From Halichondria panicea (lineage: Eukaryota > Porifera > Demospongiae > Suberitida > Halichondriidae), in contig NC_087392.1 in the NCBI RefSeq assembly GCF_963675165.1, positions 2,371,001-2,435,000 of the forward strand: a DNA stretch of 64,000 bases, read 5' to 3'. The stretch's first letter is position 1, and the number at the start of each line of letters is the position of its first letter. The translations under genes were made by a program, and so were the position numbers. The notes beneath the pieces are model-generated. The model searched no databases, was not told the origin of the DNA, and was given only the letters and a program-made list of their open reading frames with translations. Positions 22,001-37,000 of this stretch are shown here, in pieces.

Positions 22001-25000
22001 GAAGATCAACGATTATAGCTTACAATTACATGTATAGCTTTGGTGATTTTCCCGAAACGAATTTTATTTTTGTAAGGGATGGTGATCTTGTATAATTGTG
22101 CTTATCATTTTTTTGTAGTGAGGTGTTCTTGAATTGTGTGACAACCATTGAGACTGCTGTTGAGAGAGTGTGTGTTGAGCTCAGAGAGATGTGCTCTCAG
22201 TACAGCTGGTTGAGTGATGTGTGGAAATTCATCACTGCTTGGGATGGCAACGAGAAGATTGCTAGTATGACAGCAGATAAGTATGAGGTAATTAAGTTAC
22301 ATACGTGTCATAAGATGAGCATGAACATGTGTTCAGTCTAGTAGATTTTACCTTCAGAAACTCTAGATGACTTTAGGGGTTACTACGATACATAAGGGTT
22401 AGATTAGGCATGGAATTTAATTATTGCTCTTATTCCCCTCACAGGTAGTACTCTCCCAGCTGCATGAGTGGACTGATCTGGTTGCTCAGTTGCCCCCCAG
22501 ACTCCCCACCTCCTACTCTCTACTCAGTGTCTCCACGATCCCTGTTGCGGAGCGAGTGGGGCCTCAGCTGGCCGCTATGTTGGAGGAGCTCACAGCAGTT
22601 GGGATGCAGCGTGCAATGGCTCTTTGTAAGAAGGTGCTTGAGGATATCAAGCAACGGGTTGAAGTGAGTCATATCTATATTTACAGTCATGTTGTGCACC
22701 ACCCATCAGAAATACAAATTCATTTTCATATCCTCTATATATTGTAACCACACATTTCGTTCCTTATTGTACATGTAAATGTTTGTGTAGGTGCTGTCTG
22801 CTAAGAGATATGATCTGGAGGGATTTGCTGAGTATACGCATCAGTTGCGAGAGTGCCAATCATTTAACAAGAGTGAAGCAGACAACATAGACTATGTCCT
22901 AAGAGTTCACAATAGCTTGCTGCATCATGGCGTGTGTATACCAAAAGATGATAACGTAACTATTGTACACATTACCTATTTCTTGTCATAATGTGTACTT
23001 GCTCTAGGCTCTCAGCATGAAATTGCAATTGGCGTGGCATGCATTTCGAGGCAAGCTAAAAGAGGCTGAGGTGTTTGTCACAGCTCAAACTCCAATGAAG
23101 GCACAAGGACTCCAGGAGAGTATTGAGGTAATCAGCCACTAACTAGGGAGGGACCTGTCTATTTGCCAATTTGCAATTTTATAATTTAATACCTAGATCT
23201 ATACCTATATACATGTACATGTACCTACGTAAAAAGTGATGACAGAACTTTCATCACTTTTTTTCGCTTTTTTGATTCACCTTTTCTGGACCTAATAGCC
23301 ATTCACTGCTCACTACTTAGTACTATATACATCACAACACTTTGCAGGCATGTGTTGAAGACCTGTCGGCTCTTGTGAGGCAGGTCAATGAGGGCGAATT
23401 TATCAATCCTGCGGCTATCCCTAATGAGCTGCTTGATGAACTGAAGCTGATCCAGGAGAGTGTGTTGGCAGTGCGATCACGACTGTTGGGCCTCAGTAAG
23501 TGGAAGGAGGCCATCACTGGACAGCCACACGACCTCTCAGGGGTTAGCAGGTGAGGTATTGATCGTCGTGTTGCCTTGATTTGAACTCCAAATTATTGAT
23601 AATCAACTAACTACTCTTATTTTCTTCAGTTTGATGAATCAACAGTATATGCGCCAGGAGTTGTGGAAGTATCGTAGAGTATTTGACACGTACGAGAGAG
23701 AATGGGTCAAAACGCCGTTCAAGAAACTGGACATTAACCATCTATCCCAAAAGGTACAGGCAACTCTACTTATTTGTGTGTGAAAGTGATTATTGTGCAT
23801 GGAATAGGTTTCAGACTGGTTGACAGCTTGTACCAAGCTGGAGAGAACACTGTCTCCTGATGATCCAGTGGTGAGTGCATGGAGAGAGAGACTACAAGAG
23901 TTCAAAGGCAGGATACCGCTACTCCAACAACTATCATCTAAAGCTCTCAAGGTGAGTAGCAGATTCCCTGTACCTACTTTGTCCTAACACTACCATGTGC
24001 ATGTACGTAGCTTTTATAATTGTTAGCCATGTACACTAGCTTCTCGTAAAAAACCTGTTTATGGAAACATAGCCACAATTTTTATTATTACGTACCTGTA
24101 ATTTGTCATTCTCTGTGTAGGCTTCCCATTGGTACACAATATTTGCTTCACTGGGCGAAGACTACAATGCAGACTACCCATACACACTGGTAGACTTTGA
24201 TCTCTACAAGATGTACGATCATTCTGACATTATATTCGAGATTTGTCACGATGCCATGCAACAAGAGAAACTTAGAGCCAAGGTATGCCCCCCTTTGCGA
24301 TAAATGTACATGTACTAGGCACATATACAAATGCACGTACTATTTTAGGTTGACAAACTACAATCATTACTTGAGCAAAAGACGATTGCCGTTAACCAGT
24401 TTCCAATTGAGCGCTATCCATTTGCCGTTTCCAAAAAGTCAGTAGACACCTCTGTGCCCCATCGACAGGCCACCATATCACCACGCAAAACATCTCAAGT
24501 ACCGCGAAAGGTTGCCGTACCAAACACTCCATCAAAAACAACATTCTCTGTTGGTTTCCATGGCTTAACTAAAGACTCTGCTACCCTGGACTGCCTGTTT
24601 ACCATAGAACATCAGAACCAGCTGTGTTTGTGGCTAGAGGACAAACTGATACAGATGAAGGTGTTGCTTTCCTCCCCTCATCTTGGGAACTTGAAGTCCA
24701 GGGGAGAGCATTTATTAAAGACTCTCACCGAGCTGCAGGAGATTGTCATGATGCTGTCACAGTGTCAGGATAAGGTGAGTGTGTCGGTATGAAATACTGT
24801 ATACGTGTAGCAGGTTATTTTTGTGTGGTGGATATTTTGTATTGTAGAGCATCATCCGAAAAATAAAACTGCGAAATTATTCTACCGCAATAGGTTCTAT
24901 ATGTTACTATCCTGTGCTGTACTAATGTAGAAACGAAATATTTAGGTACTTCATACAAAAATTATATCAACGAAAATTACCTTCTATAGCTAACGGTACT

Positions 25001-28000
25001 TACTTTTTTACTCAAATCGATGGCCTGTATAGCTGCAATCATTGAAATTGCACTTTATATGCGGTAACTCGTTGCCTAGTAATTATAAAGATTTGATGAG
25101 CAAATAATTATCTGACCACAAGTAAGCTGGTGGTGTCAGTGAAATGGGTCAGATGGAAAATTCTAATTGAGGTGCACGACATGCATAATACGTAGATCTC
25201 TTGTAATACTTGTTTTTGCTTCATAGTGGTGTGAGCTTCTATCATTATTCTCTCAAATGGACGAAGACCAGTACAGCAGCTCTGGCCTGACTGAGCTACA
25301 GCAAGGTAGCTCCAAGTACCAGGAGATTGTTATGAGCATACGAGATGACCCTAGACTACTCTCTCTAATGGGGAAGAGAAGGGGACAGAAAGGATTCAGA
25401 GATCTGCAAGGAGAGCATCTTAGGCAACGGATTCATGACATGGAGTCAGTTTTGGTAAGTTCAGCAAATGTACGTAATTATGTTGTGCTTTATGCACAGG
25501 CTACTTATTAGTCACACACATGATACGTGCATATACTTTCATAAGTTTGTCCCTGTAGGAGATTGTGATACACAAAGTTCAGGGACGTCTCAAGGAGAGC
25601 TGTGTCCAGTTCCCTCGTCTTTACTACCTATCAGACAAAGATATCCTTCAACTTCTTTCCAACAATGGGAGACCCATTTCCATCATGCCATTGCTAAGCA
25701 GGGTGTTCCCCGCTATTAAAGGTATGCAACTGTCTGAAGTGGTTCCCAACCAGAGCTCCACCACATTTCGAAAGCTGGCCTCAAAGAGTGAAGAAGGTAA
25801 CATATTAATTGCCCCGTTGTAGGTACAAGTGCAATGTACTTTGTGCATACATATTGCCATACGTACTCTACGTAGAACTGCTTTGCACATTCTACATGTA
25901 TATTATTATTTTGTCTACAGTATTATACCAAAAATCTTCTCTGTGCACACATAGGGCTCCAGGTTATGCTGGTCGAAGGGTGGGGTGGGGAGCAGTTGCC
26001 TCTCTCTGTTCCCCTCCCCCTCGGGAGAAGACTTGCCCCTCAGTGGCTGAACGCTCTAGAGGGAGCTATCTCCTACTCACTGGCTGCAAGCCTCACCAAC
26101 ACCATCGCCAGTTTGCCGGACTGTCTAATGGGAATGAGTGGCAGTGCACCAACTGGTACGTATGTGTACTTGACATAAGTGTATGTACACTCTACCCAAA
26201 ATGTATTGGTAGCACTTTCTAGCAAATCACTAGACTCCATTGTTGACTGTACTGTTAATTGATCAACCATTATACAGATGCTGCTATCATTGGATGGGTG
26301 AGCAGCAACCTTAGCCAGTGTGTTCAACTATCACTAGAGCTCTGCTGGACCTCTGCCATTCATTCTGCACTACTCAGTGAAGAGCCGGTGACTGAGCTCA
26401 AGCAAACGAGGTACCGTAAATCTATCAGAAATCGTTTTACAGTAACTGTAATATTATGCTTTTGTTATGCAGGTCTAGGCTTTCAAATACTATAGAGTTT
26501 ATCACTGAATTGGTTCGATCTCTGGGCAGAGATTCTGGAAAGGGCACGGTCAAACGCTCAAGCTTTGTTGTGCTACAGAATTTGATCCTTATACTCATGC
26601 ATAAGACTGGAATCCTTAAAGCCATTCTTGACACTAAGTTAGCTGCTGTGAGCTGCTTCAATTGGAGGTATCGCATTCTCTACTCAACGGACACAGACAC
26701 ACTCTATCAAGACCATTGTAAGATCCAGATAGAACGAAGCTTGGCCTCCTCTTTTTCAAGCCTAGCTCCAAGCTCTAAGCTTACTGGCAAAGCAGCATCG
26801 TTAGGCTACAGATTACAGAATTCCTCCCGTAATTTAGTCGCCTCCAGCAAGAGCTTGCTGTCCTCTAAAAATAACTTGCTGTCAACTACCAAAGCCACTA
26901 ACGAACATAAGAGTTCCGCAACTTCTTCGATTGTGCTGACAACTGAACTAACCTCGAGCAGACGTTCTGTCCCAACAAAATGCATGGTCCACTGTGGCGA
27001 GAGCATAGTGCCATACGGATTTGAGTATCTGAGTCTGGACAGTAGACTGGTGCTCGCCCCTGAATCAGAGGCCTGCATTCTCTCCATGGTCAATTCCCTG
27101 GCTCAATTCAACTCTTGCTCACTTCACGGGGGACCAGTGTCAGGGAAGACAGAGACAGGGAGAGAAATTGCGAAGGTACAGTATATACCTACTGTATAAT
27201 ATATTACTGAAGTGTAATAGGCAATAAGTATAATTATTTTGTTATTGGTTGCCATAACTAATTCAGGTAATAGATTGCTTTGATCTTTGCAGTGATCGTG
27301 CAACAATAAAAAAATTACTGGAACTTTTTTGTGCATGCATCTTGTACAGATTACTTTTATTGATACGTGTGAAGTACACGTGCTAATGTCTATGATTGTC
27401 ACTGAAGGTGGTTGGAAGGCACTGCCAGGAGTTCCGATGCTCCCCTGAGACCACCCTCTCTACCGTACACCGGCTATTAACTGGGGCTGTTCAGACGGGA
27501 TCTCTACTGCTGATAGACAACTTTGTTGATCTCAAATTGGAGGTGATGATCTTGCTAGGAGAGTGGCTGCGTTCACTGAGCTTGTTGTTTGCAAAAGCTT
27601 TTAGAGGAACGCTATCAGAAGTAAGCTGTTGGCATAACCAATATTTGTGTTTATGCTACCTACTCTTTCTCTTTTTAGCAAGAAGAAGCTCAAAGTGATG
27701 CAGGTCTCACAAATGTTGAAAGTACTTCAACTATTGGCCCCATTAGTTTATTCAATCATCAGCAGTCATTCAAAGCTTCCTCCAACCATTTTCATATCCC
27801 CAAGCTACCATCTAACAAAACTTTGACATCACAGACAGATGATCCGTTGACCACTTCATCTCTTAGCCACCATTTGTCTCGTATGCCTGGCCACGGGATA
27901 GCAGCATCGTCGAGCAACAAGACATCCACCCCTTTCCCCTCACACAGAACCGAGACTCCTTCACAATACCATCACTCGTCTATGTCCGGGAGAACCAGTC

Positions 28001-31000
28001 GAGCCACCACAAGAATGGACTGGTACAAGATGGTCGAGGATGAGGCCGAATGGTTTGGGTATGGTGGAGCACCTAAAGAGGAGCTTGAGTTTACTGGTGA
28101 TCTGCTCAGAGCAAGCCCCGCATTTGGTTGTGTGCTAATCAGTTCTTCAAATGTACAGAGTCGATTTGAAATCCCTCATCAGCTAAGGGTTGGTTGAAAT
28201 CGATATTTTGATGCCGTGTTCACTAATTAACATGTTCAGGTTGCTCTGCGTAGTGTGGGGGTGATGCCGCCTGATCTCTCATGGGTCACTGAAGTTCTAT
28301 TGCTGAGTAACGGTTTCAAATCAGCACACAACCTGAGCAGAAGCTTTTCAAAGTTTTGGCAGGTCTTCGGATACCAAGTAAGCTCTAAAACAGTGTAAAG
28401 CTCAAGCTATTAACTCTTTGTATTCTGCCCATAGATTTCTTCAAACAGTCTTAATGTGTCTCCACCACCCTCAACTGTCAACCTACATGCTTTGAAGCTT
28501 ATTATCAACCAGGCAGCCTCAGTCCTCCACAATACTTCTGACCCTGGTCTCTCCGAGAGGAAGATCCTGGTCGGCTCTATTAAGCAGTACTTCTCCCCTC
28601 AACTAACCCATCCGGGAGAGACAGAGCAGAGAGAAGAGATCGGGGAGCCTATCAGTACCACCTACGAGCTGGCCACTTGGAACAAGCTGAACCAATTACT
28701 AGATCTGCATTTTCCTGAGTGTTGTATGTCACTTGGTGATGATGGTGGAATGGATAGCAGGCATGAGTTGGTAGAGCTTACTGACGCAGTTCAAGCGCAG
28801 CTCAAAGAACAGCATCTTCAGACCCTCCCATCACTTGTAAACAAGGTACGTACATGCACTGTGAAGTATATTTTTTGTTTTAATACACAATCTTAAATGG
28901 TCTCAGATTCAGCAGCTTCACTTATCCCTGACGAGCTCAAAATGTGTTTTGCTGTGTGGACCATCTGGAAGTGGAAAGACAATGACTTACAAGACACTCG
29001 CCTCAGCCTATCAATATATCAGAGAGCTGAGAGCCCTTGGAAAATCCTCGAAAGCTTCAAAAGCTTCAAACCGATTTGATAATACAAAAAAGTGTGAACA
29101 ATATCCTACCATTGACATCACAGTGCTCAACCCAGCTGCATACACCTATGATGAGGTAAAATCTATGAAATCTGAGCATAGGCGCTTTACATTGTTGTCA
29201 CACTTGTTTCAGTTGTTTGGGTTCTACAATGGTTCTTGTGATGAGACTGGACATCAACATTGGAGGGATGGAATTCTCACCAGGATATTCAGACAAATAC
29301 AATCACTAGACGAAGGCAGGGCATCCATTACCACCGACACTTCACGAGAGGTATGTGTGCATGTGTAATGTACAAGTGGGAGGTCAGTGCACTGCTGCTG
29401 GTACTGTACATGCATGTAGGTATAGGTTCTTGGTAGCTAGCAATGTACTGTGGTATAAGGTTCACAGCTCGAACCCTAATATGTAAACACACACTCGTAA
29501 GGAATGTGCAATGTGTTGCTGTGTAGGTTGAGTCAGTGGTCCACTGGATTGTACTGAATGGTCCTGTAGATAGTATGCTTACAGAGATGCTTGCTTCACT
29601 TGTCAGTGGAGAAGGACTGTTTCTCTCCAATGGAGACAAACTAAACCTTCCTGGTAAGATCATAACTCAAATGTGCCATAGGCAAAGTTATAATTCCATG
29701 TACAAAAAATGTTTAGAAGTCACAACATGTTCTGCTTACTACACTTCCTCAGGCTCTTGCCAAGTGTTGGTTGAGACAAACAGCCTTGCTGAGCTGAGCC
29801 CTTCTTTCATAGCGCACTCACCCCTCCTCTACTTCAGTGGGGGTGTGCTCACATTTGATGCTGTGGTCGATACATGGTTGGACAGGGCACCAACACAACA
29901 TAACCTCAGTGCCATGAGGTATATAGCAGTACACACGTAGAGTTTTTTAATCACTTTTTCATTTCTTGTATGTCTGTATGCGTAGTATTGTGTAATTTTT
30001 AATTGTGTATAGATTTACAGATTGTACATGACTCTTGACATTAGCAGTTATGGGTTAACTGTTGCCTCTTGAATGACCAAAAGCTCATTTTCAAGCCTGA
30101 TTTTTAAAAATGCGGAGCTATATATGTGGGGGAATTGAATTGTCAACATTTGGCGCTTAGGCACTTTTTAATTATTGTGTAGACGATAGTACTATTAATA
30201 TTATTGTGTGTACATACATGTACGTACACTAACAGTACATGTAATGTATGTACACCTAACTTTGAGTGTGTTCTATGCTTGTTCAGCACTGAAACTATGG
30301 CAAACATTATCAAGAAACTTCTGCCAGAGACTCTCGAATACTTGCACAAGACAAACACAAAGTGTCTAGGCACATCATACTCACTCTGGGCCTCATCTCA
30401 GACGTATGGATTGATCGAGACTCAATCCTTTCTTAACTTTCTCTCAGCCGTTCTGGAGCGTAATTCTCCTAAAATTGAGTCAAGTGTGACGCACACAGGG
30501 ATGGCCAGTAGGAGCAGCAGACTCAGCAGCAGGGCAAGCAGTGCTGTGCTCAATAGTTTCAGGTGAGATCCCAAAACCTGTTCCATTCACCTTCGTGCAC
30601 TTAATTTCCTAATGCAATATTCATTATTAGCTGTTACTGTGCAAGGTGGTACATACATCATGTACGTACTTCAATTTCTCCTAGCAGCTCAGCGTCAATG
30701 CAAGAGCATAGCAATGTCTCAATGGTAACTTCCAAGACTAGTGTGAGCATTGAAGGGGAACCACTCGAGCCATTGCCAGATGACCTCTCGGACTGCAATC
30801 TGGAGGTGGAGTTTGGCCTTTCCTTGCAATTCCAAATGGCCTCAATGCTAACGTTTTCATACATCTGGTCTCTCGGTGTTTTCTGTCCTTTCAGGTAAAC
30901 TGTGATATTCCCTTGAAACACAAACTATTTTCCATTTTTGCAGTGAGCTTTCCTCTTTTAGTGACTTTGTTCGGGAAATGATAGGCAGCTACATACCGTT

Positions 31001-34000
31001 TGAGATGTCTGTACCTGAAGAGGGCTCTGTGTTTGACTATTACTTGAACTTGAGACAGTACAAGTTTTTACCGTGGTCAGAGAGAAAGGGAGGTGGGAGT
31101 AAGGATGTATCTGCGAGTGGATATGTCTCCTTTCCCGAAGTAAGCACTGCATGTGCAAAGTGTGCTGATGCATTATATAAACGTTAAAAAAATTGTTTGT
31201 TTTTCTGTACATGCAGTTGGACCGCTACACATATATCATAGACCTGTACATATCGTATGGGTTCAATGTGATGATTGTCGGTGGCAAAGGATCTGGGAAG
31301 AGCTCACTCGTTCAAAACGTCCTCCAAATGCAACGTCCCATCACAAGATTACCAATAACTCCTACCCTTACAGCTGGCCAACTTCAAGAGAAAATTCTAA
31401 CTCGGGTCAGTGACATTGAGAAAAGAGCTGGGCAAAGATTCTCACATAGACAGTCATCGCCAATGAAGTATTTATTTTTTCTGGACGATGTTCATGTTGC
31501 AGCTAGAACTAATTTTGGGTCTGGGAATAAAGTCTCTACTGTATTGGAGCTCACTAGATTTGTCTCCACTCATCGTCAGCTCTACGATTATTCTAGAAAC
31601 TATCTGCACACTTTCAACGAAGCTCGATTTATTTGTTCGTGCACTCCTGAGGAATATTGGAGACTGCCGATTGAGTTTTCTCGAGCGTTCAGCTCTGTGC
31701 CTTTCCTACCTCCTTCTGACAGTTGTCTTAGGCACATATTCTCTAGAAGTGTTTTACTATGGTTACAGGGGTTTCCGGAAACTTCAATTGGAGATCCTGA
31801 AATATTTGCTGAGGTGAGTGCATGTACAGAATGTACATGCATTACGTAATGTATGTTTTCCATGCATGTGTACACCATTTTACCATACATTTTTCTATAT
31901 TTTATTGAATTCAGGCTCTTGGTACTGCTTCTGTGGCTGTGATTCGTAGCTTGGCTGATAAAATCTGTCCCTCTCCCTCAAACCCCCATTTTACTTTCTC
32001 GTTACATGACTTCATGCACGTGTACGAAGGCTTGTTGCTTCTCTCACCGGACACTAAGACTAAGTCCCAACCACAATTCAGTTTGCTAAATCGTAGGGGC
32101 TTCCTCAGCTCAACACAAAGTGATCAATCTCTTCGGAAAAAATCTAGTAGTAAACAAAAGAGACGTTCTTTGCCATCCTTGAGCGTGGGCTCTAATCAGA
32201 ATCAACTGAGATCTCGCAAGAGAGGATCCTCTTTGGCTGGCAATTTGCTCCTCAATGATCAAGCTCAGTCTACCATACGAATGGTGATAAGACTCTGGTG
32301 TCATGAGACAACACGTGTGTATTTGGACAGGATTGTGGACAGTAAAGATAGGATCTGGTTCACAAAGCTGCTTGAAGTGTGTATCAAGTACTGTTTCTGT
32401 GGAGATGATCTAAGTGGCTCAACAACCAAATCTATACCACAACAGAGGCAGCTCGGTGGAACAGCATCTTATGGTATGGAAGTGCATGCACATGCATGTA
32501 CATGCATAACTTACAGGATCTGCAAAATGACATTATGTTGTGTGTTTAATAGTGTACCTTACGTTCAATAGATAATCTGTTGCTTACATTGTAAGACTCA
32601 CATTTTGAAACAAAGGGAGTATACATTTAGATCTATGTAGATCACTTTTCACTTCATGTGTGTTTGTCTAGGAAGTCGACGTGTACGTGGTGGGTCAATG
32701 AGAGGTGGCATACTGCCCCAGTCCTCATCGGATGGTCCTAAACTGGAGGATCTGGTCAAAATGGGGGTCAGGGTGGAGGTCCTGCAGCAACTGATGCCCC
32801 CCGGTGATGGTGGCAGTGGACTCACTAAGCTACTTGCTCTAGATCAAGTGACGATGAAAGGAGAAGATTTGACAGGTCAGACACATTTGCTCTCACTAGA
32901 TTGCTACGTATATAGTTGCTAGGTACACGTGTGTTCGATTTGATACATATAGGTATTTTCACTTTTTTTTATATGCTTGTGAGTTGTCTATGAAATAATG
33001 TTCTTGTTTCACTTTCAGAGTTGATATTTGCTCAGTTTCCTAAGGTTGCCAACTCAAATGTCGAAGATTCAACTTCTGCTACTGATTCACCCTCTGATAG
33101 TCCCAACTACACTGAACTGGGTGATGGACAGGTCATGGACATACTGAAGATGCACATTGGAGATTTGAATTCAGGAGATGGATTAGTCTTGTTCAAGGGA
33201 GCCATTGAGCATGCAGCACGAATATGCAGGGCAATGGTACTAACGTACTCTGTGCACATTGTATATACTCTCACTCTTATGTATGTGTGTATAGAGTTTG
33301 GTTGGATCTCATGCAATGCTCATTGGCACTAGGGGCTGTGGAAGAAGGACCCTGGTCAGACTCATGTCACAAATCTTTAAAGCCAAGGTAAGTAAAAACC
33401 ACACAGCTTGGCTGTGAGGATACTGTTTGGTTTTACGTACGTTGATCGCTGTGTATATTTATTTTCTTGATCGTACACACACTACTTCCAGTTGTTTGAA
33501 GTCAGATCAGCAGGAAACATTCTGAAAGACACCTTAAGAGATGTGTGTGTGTCTGCTGCCGTAGACTCGCAACCAACAGTTCTACTGGTCACTAACACTG
33601 ACGCACTCAAGTCTCAAGATTGGGAGAAAGTACAACTCCTGATGAAAAATGGTATGTTCAGTATGAGTCACTTACACTATAAAAGTCGACAGGTATAGCT
33701 AGGACTCCAGTCTGTACATATCGATTGTCTCCTACATTGTACCATCTCTCTCCGCTTTCTTAATTTTAAAACTTGGTTGCTAGACAACAGAGTATATTAT
33801 GTAGTACTGTTAAAAGTATATTAATTATGTTTATAGGACTATGCCCTAGGCTGTTTACCACATCTGAGCTGCTGGTGATGAGCAGCAAGCTCCAGAAGGG
33901 CAGAGTGAAGAACACTACCGATTTTGCCCAACAGATATTTGCCAAGACAGTCAGGAAGCACCTACATGTATTCATAATCTGGGACGTAGACAACACCACT

Positions 34001-37000
34001 GATACCCTCTTCAGTACAACCACTGCTAATAACAAATCACTAGGGGAGGAGCAAATGAGGGCCGTCTTTTCATCTCTATGTCAGGCTTGCTCGTACATTG
34101 ATCATGTCACTAGCTGGACAAAGCAAGAGTACACTGACATAGCTTTGAGATCGTGGCAGCAAGGATTTAGCAATACAGGTAAGCTGAATGTTTCACATTG
34201 AGATATTACTTATTTTCACACAGGCGGTACAGCTGTGAGGTTGCAGGATTGGATTGATACCAGCAGTCAACTGGAGGCAGTAGGCATGCTCGCTACACAC
34301 ATTCACCTCACAACCTCAGAGCTACTGACCAGGATAAACGGGCGTCGATCCAGCACACTAATCTCACCAAAAGTCTTCATTGAGTCTTTGAGAATTGCTC
34401 AGGAACTGGCTGTCAAATTCATAGCTCAAGAAAAGGTATGTACATTTGTACATTCTGTTTCGATGTATTATAATGCCATTTGTCGCAATCATTCATTCAG
34501 GTGGAAGAGACCCGTTTGGAGATGGCTCTACAGAAAATGGCCCAATTGGACAGCACTGTGTATGAGTTGGAGCAGGAGCTGGGGGTACTGAAGCCACAGC
34601 TGGCCGTGGCTGAGCAGGAGGTGCAGCAGCGAATGAACCAGATAACGACAGCCAAGGAAAAGTAAGCTAGTACTGTTAACCTCATCACAATGCTGCACAT
34701 GATAAGTTCAATTGGGCTTTCTCTTTAGTAGAGTACATACATGTAGCGTAATTAAGTGCAACATCGGTGTCTAGTTTCTCGTAACACTTAAAGTAGTCCT
34801 TGAGAATCCACCGATCTTATAAAAACAGTTGCCCCCAGACCTCCCCTAAAGCTGTACCTTTGCCCCTTCCCTGCAACAAGAATACAACTCTTTATATATC
34901 AGGAGGTTAAAACAATGTACTGTATACTTGTGTGTAGGTACATGGCAGCCAACCAGAGGTGTAAGACAGCTGAAGATACTATAAATAGTGAAACAAGAAA
35001 TGTGGAACGCTACTCTAAAATGGTCAAAGAAAGATTCAATGAGGTACATAAGAAATGATATCACTTTCTTGGTACTATAAACAAGGATAGTAATAATGGT
35101 CACTTTAGAGAACTTATCGGGCCCAAATCCACTCATATAATTATAGTAATGCAAGATTGCTATTTAGTCCGTTACCTACCTCGCTGTGAGTGGAAAAGGG
35201 GGCCTGTTGCGCGTGCGTATCAATTACCAAATTAGTATTTTAGGACGCACAAACTTTTGTCAATATTCTTATTCCGCTTTTCGTTGATGTTATAGTAAAA
35301 AACAGTAGTAAAAAATCTACGCTACGTATAATTATGTCAAGTTGCTTGTTGAGATGGCTTCTACCACTCTACTACTCTTCCGCTCTCACTGAGCCAATTG
35401 CCCTACAGTCTGCAGAAGGATGGACACTCAACTAACCATCTGGGTTCTGTACACTCGCTCGTTTAATTGCGAGTTTTACTAACAATTGCACAAACAGTGC
35501 ATACCAAACCCTATTTAGGGGCCTAGAATCGAGGCTATCTGTTGCCTAATTAATGTTTAGGGCGATGCAAGCCATTGAGGATAATTAGAATTGAGTGATG
35601 GGTTCTAACAGCAACTGAATTACGTATCAGGGCATGGGGGACCTTTGTTGAATGATATATTAATTCTCCATAAAATTATATACTATAGCCATGTGTCTCT
35701 GTATGTACGCAGGTGTCACCAGTCTACTACTCAGCACTTCATGCTTTGTCCTCTGTTAAGAAGAATGACACTCTTGAAGTAATGGGCTACCGAAACCCAC
35801 CAGACGTGCTCAAACCAGTTTTTGATGCCCTTTGCATGCTCTTTGATAGGGAACAAACGTGAGTTGACGTAGCTACATGTATATAATTATGGCACTGTCA
35901 TAATTTTTTTCCGCTGGTCAATTTCTTACGTGTACGTAGGTGGGAGGATTGCCAGCAGTTACTTATTTCACCAAATTTCTTTGAGAACTTAAGGTTTTTC
36001 GATAAGGATAATGTTCCTAAACGAAAGCTGCATCGTCTTAATAAAATTATCAGTAGACACTCAAAGTTTGAGATGCTTGCTCAAGGAAGTCAGGCTGTGA
36101 TCTCACTGTGCTCCTGGCTTAATGCTTTGATAGACTATCACAACACTAAGACGGCAGTGCAGCCTTTTAGAGAGAGTCTGGCTAAAGCGGAGAAAACACT
36201 GCTAGATGTACGTGCGAATACAGCATGCATAATTATATTGATGCCAATCACACTTGTATTTTTCCCGTAGGCAAACAAGACATTTGTTGAGATGCGTAGA
36301 GACATGATGGATACAAAGTTAGAGCTTGAAGAGACGGTGAAAGTACACAAGGAGAGTGTGCAAAAACAAAGATCAGTTGAACTCGAAATAGAGGTATAAT
36401 CTGATCCTGTCATATCATACTAGTTGATACTCGTGTGTGTACTCTTATATAGGGCATTCGCTCCAAGCTTGACCATTCCAATCACCTTTTATCCACGATA
36501 TCCAAACAAAGACAGAAATGGGAAGAAAGTATCAAAATCACCAAAGGGAGGATTGATTCTCTCCCAGGTCATGCTGTACTGTGCTCAGCAGCCGTCTGCT
36601 ACTTGACCAGAGTCCCGCCCAATAAGCACAATGACCTGCTCTCTGCTTGGTTAGGCTACTGCAATGGCAGCATTAGTCTGGGAAACTTGTCTGAGGATCG
36701 TGGAGGACTACAGTCTACACAGGTAAAGGGTATGTGTAAAGTTAGTCGTCATATACACGTATTTATTATGCAGGGATATAAAGTGCACGGAGGACAGCAA
36801 CAAGTTGTACGGATACAAAAGGACTTCACAGTTGCTGCCCATTTTTCTGAAAAAGCAGAGCGGTCTCTGTGGGAGCAAGAGAGCACATTTCCTGATCAAA
36901 TCCTCCTTGATAGATGTTTGTGCACAAGATTCTACTGTAGAGCTGGAAGCTGTAGCTGGCCTCTGGTATTTGACCAGTACAGTCAGTTCAAGGGCTACCT

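Larger units (their letters stand above)
14738..25396. repeat. Segmental duplication, copy 2
   Basis: Direct copy of 1452-10810, with an extra LINE of about 1.3 kb at 17516-18825. Its right part runs on into the complete dynein gene, so copy 2 is probably the ancestral locus and copy 1 the derived, truncated one. Introns are as similar as exons, so the event is recent. Confidence 0.95.

Noticed and set aside
35160-35560. Possible tRNA or other RNA gene in the stalk intron
   Set aside because: I could not fold a cloverleaf or find internal promoter boxes. The stretch looks like ordinary intron.
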